A stretch of 14,262 nt of DNA. Source: JBQTHP01 sp052389755. GTDB taxonomy: Bacteria; Pseudomonadota; Gammaproteobacteria; Steroidobacterales; Steroidobacteraceae. The notes beneath the pieces were generated by a model, which worked only from the letters and a program-made list of their open reading frames with translations, made no database searches and was not told the origin of the DNA. Positions 14,067 through 14,262 of this stretch are shown here, piece after piece; positions within the stretch are counted from its first letter, which is position 1, and each line of letters starts with the position of its first letter. A program made the translations under genes and the position numbers. The stretch spans positions 1 through 14,262 of the forward strand of contig JBQTHP010000265.1 of assembly GCA_052389755.1 (NCBI GenBank). The letters are read 5' to 3'.

Positions 14067-14072
14067 ATTATA
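14067..14072 (-). promoter_or_regulatory. Possible -10 box on the - strand
   Basis: Read on the - strand this is a perfect TATAAT in a GC-rich region. At 17-nt spacing the -35 position reads GGGTCG, a poor match to TTGACA. A transcript would run leftward through the stem-loop and the left arm of the long inverted repeat, antisense to the operon end. Support is one hexamer only. Confidence 0.2.
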
Positions 14073-14173
14073 GCTCTCGCCGTAACGGCCGACCCTTATC
14101 ACCTCTCGCGCCTGCCGTCCGCGCTCGGCACCTGGCAACACGATCGCCGCAGGGCCTTCAACACACACCGCTC

Positions 14174-14207
14174 GCACGACCGTCGCCGCTCGTCTCAACG
14201 CTCTTGC
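14174..14207 (+). repeat. 34-nt dispersed repeat, copy 2
   Basis: This copy is identical to 2799-2832 at 30 of 34 positions, same orientation. Its first two bases overlap the outer end of the right arm of the long inverted repeat. It is followed by TTTTCCGGCC (14210-14219) and then by short units CGTCTGAGC (14226-14234), CGTCAGC (14235-14241) and CGTCTGAGT (14242-14250), echoing the CATCTGAG units upstream of lepA. Confidence 0.7.
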
Positions 14208-14262
14208 TCTTTTCCGGCCGTCAGGCGTCTGAGCCGTCAGCCGTCTGAGTCGTCTTGGCTGC

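Larger units (their letters stand above)
13977..14175. repeat. Long imperfect inverted repeat with 126-nt centre
   Basis: The inner arms 13991-14012 and 14139-14161 are complementary over 22 bp, interrupted only by one extra G in the right arm; the shared core is TTGAAGGCCCTGC. The pairing continues outward to 13977 and 14175 with 11 of 14 matches. The outer mismatches are two C-to-T changes and one T-to-G change. The whole element is 199 bp, the size of a small non-autonomous element, but no clear target-site duplication or transposase is present. Confidence 0.8.
13943..14262. other. Non-coding, repeat-rich region after the operon
   Basis: No convincing gene is seen in these 320 nt. The region holds a long imperfect inverted repeat (13977-14012 with 14139-14175), a small stem-loop (14021-14036), a TATAAT on the - strand (14072-14067), a copy of the 34-nt dispersed repeat (14174-14207) and a run of CGTC-led units near the window end. 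No tRNA, rRNA or tmRNA pattern was recognised. A structured RNA or a small non-autonomous element is possible. Confidence 0.7.

Noticed and set aside
13977..14175. Insertion sequence
   Set aside because: The terminal inverted repeats are suggestive, but the centre encodes no transposase and no clear target-site duplication is visible, so it is kept as an unexplained inverted repeat.
13935..14198. 87-codon open frame on the - strand at the window end
   Set aside because: It runs straight through both arms of the long inverted repeat, and its translation has no recognisable feature; the repeats explain the sequence better.

Overview
The window is a GC-rich (about two thirds GC by eye, not computed) chromosomal segment of a gammaproteobacterium. 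It holds fifteen complete genes, all on the + strand. The evidence for the group is the order rpoE-rseA-rseB, glutaredoxin-like gene, lepA, lepB, DUF4845 gene, rnc, era, recO, pdxJ, acpS, which resembles the algU-muc/lepA/rnc region of Pseudomonas and relatives. A high-GC lineage outside the Enterobacterales fits, but genus or family cannot be settled from the sequence alone.

Layout: 1-258 is a leader with a perfect 12-bp inverted repeat and a near-consensus sigma-E promoter. 259-2783 is the envelope-stress unit: sigma-E, its membrane anti-sigma factor RseA, the periplasmic RseB, then a small glutaredoxin-like protein. The periplasmic protease gene mucD/degP, often found here, is absent. 2784-2988 is a repeat-rich gap with a TATAAT box before lepA. 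4786-4897 separates lepA from lepB and contains a perfect 24-bp inverted repeat made of CCTTCCG/CGGAAGG heptamers. From 4898 to 13942 the genes are tightly packed, often with 4-nt ATGA or GTGA overlaps: lepB, DUF4845, rnc, era, recO, pdxJ, acpS, a PolB-like 3'-5' exonuclease, rlmD, nagZ and a PAS-GGDEF protein. 13943-14262 is non-coding, with a long imperfect inverted repeat, a small stem-loop and a second copy of a 34-nt repeat also found upstream of lepA.

How the genes fit together: the first unit senses outer-membrane stress and sets sigma-E activity. The lepA-lepB-rnc-era-recO-pdxJ-acpS run is a housekeeping set for translation, protein export, RNA processing, ribosome assembly, recombination, vitamin B6 and acyl-carrier-protein activation. 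RlmD modifies 23S rRNA and NagZ recycles peptidoglycan.

The least ordinary content is of two kinds. The last gene joins a LOV-like PAS domain lacking the adduct-forming cysteine to a GGDEF domain whose signature reads DGGGF while the RxxD inhibitory-site motif is kept, so it looks more like a receptor than a diguanylate cyclase. The intergenic gaps carry a dispersed repeat family, including a helix between lepA and lepB that could be an RNase III substrate upstream of the rnc gene itself. No mobile-element genes, CRISPR arrays, tRNA or rRNA genes were seen.
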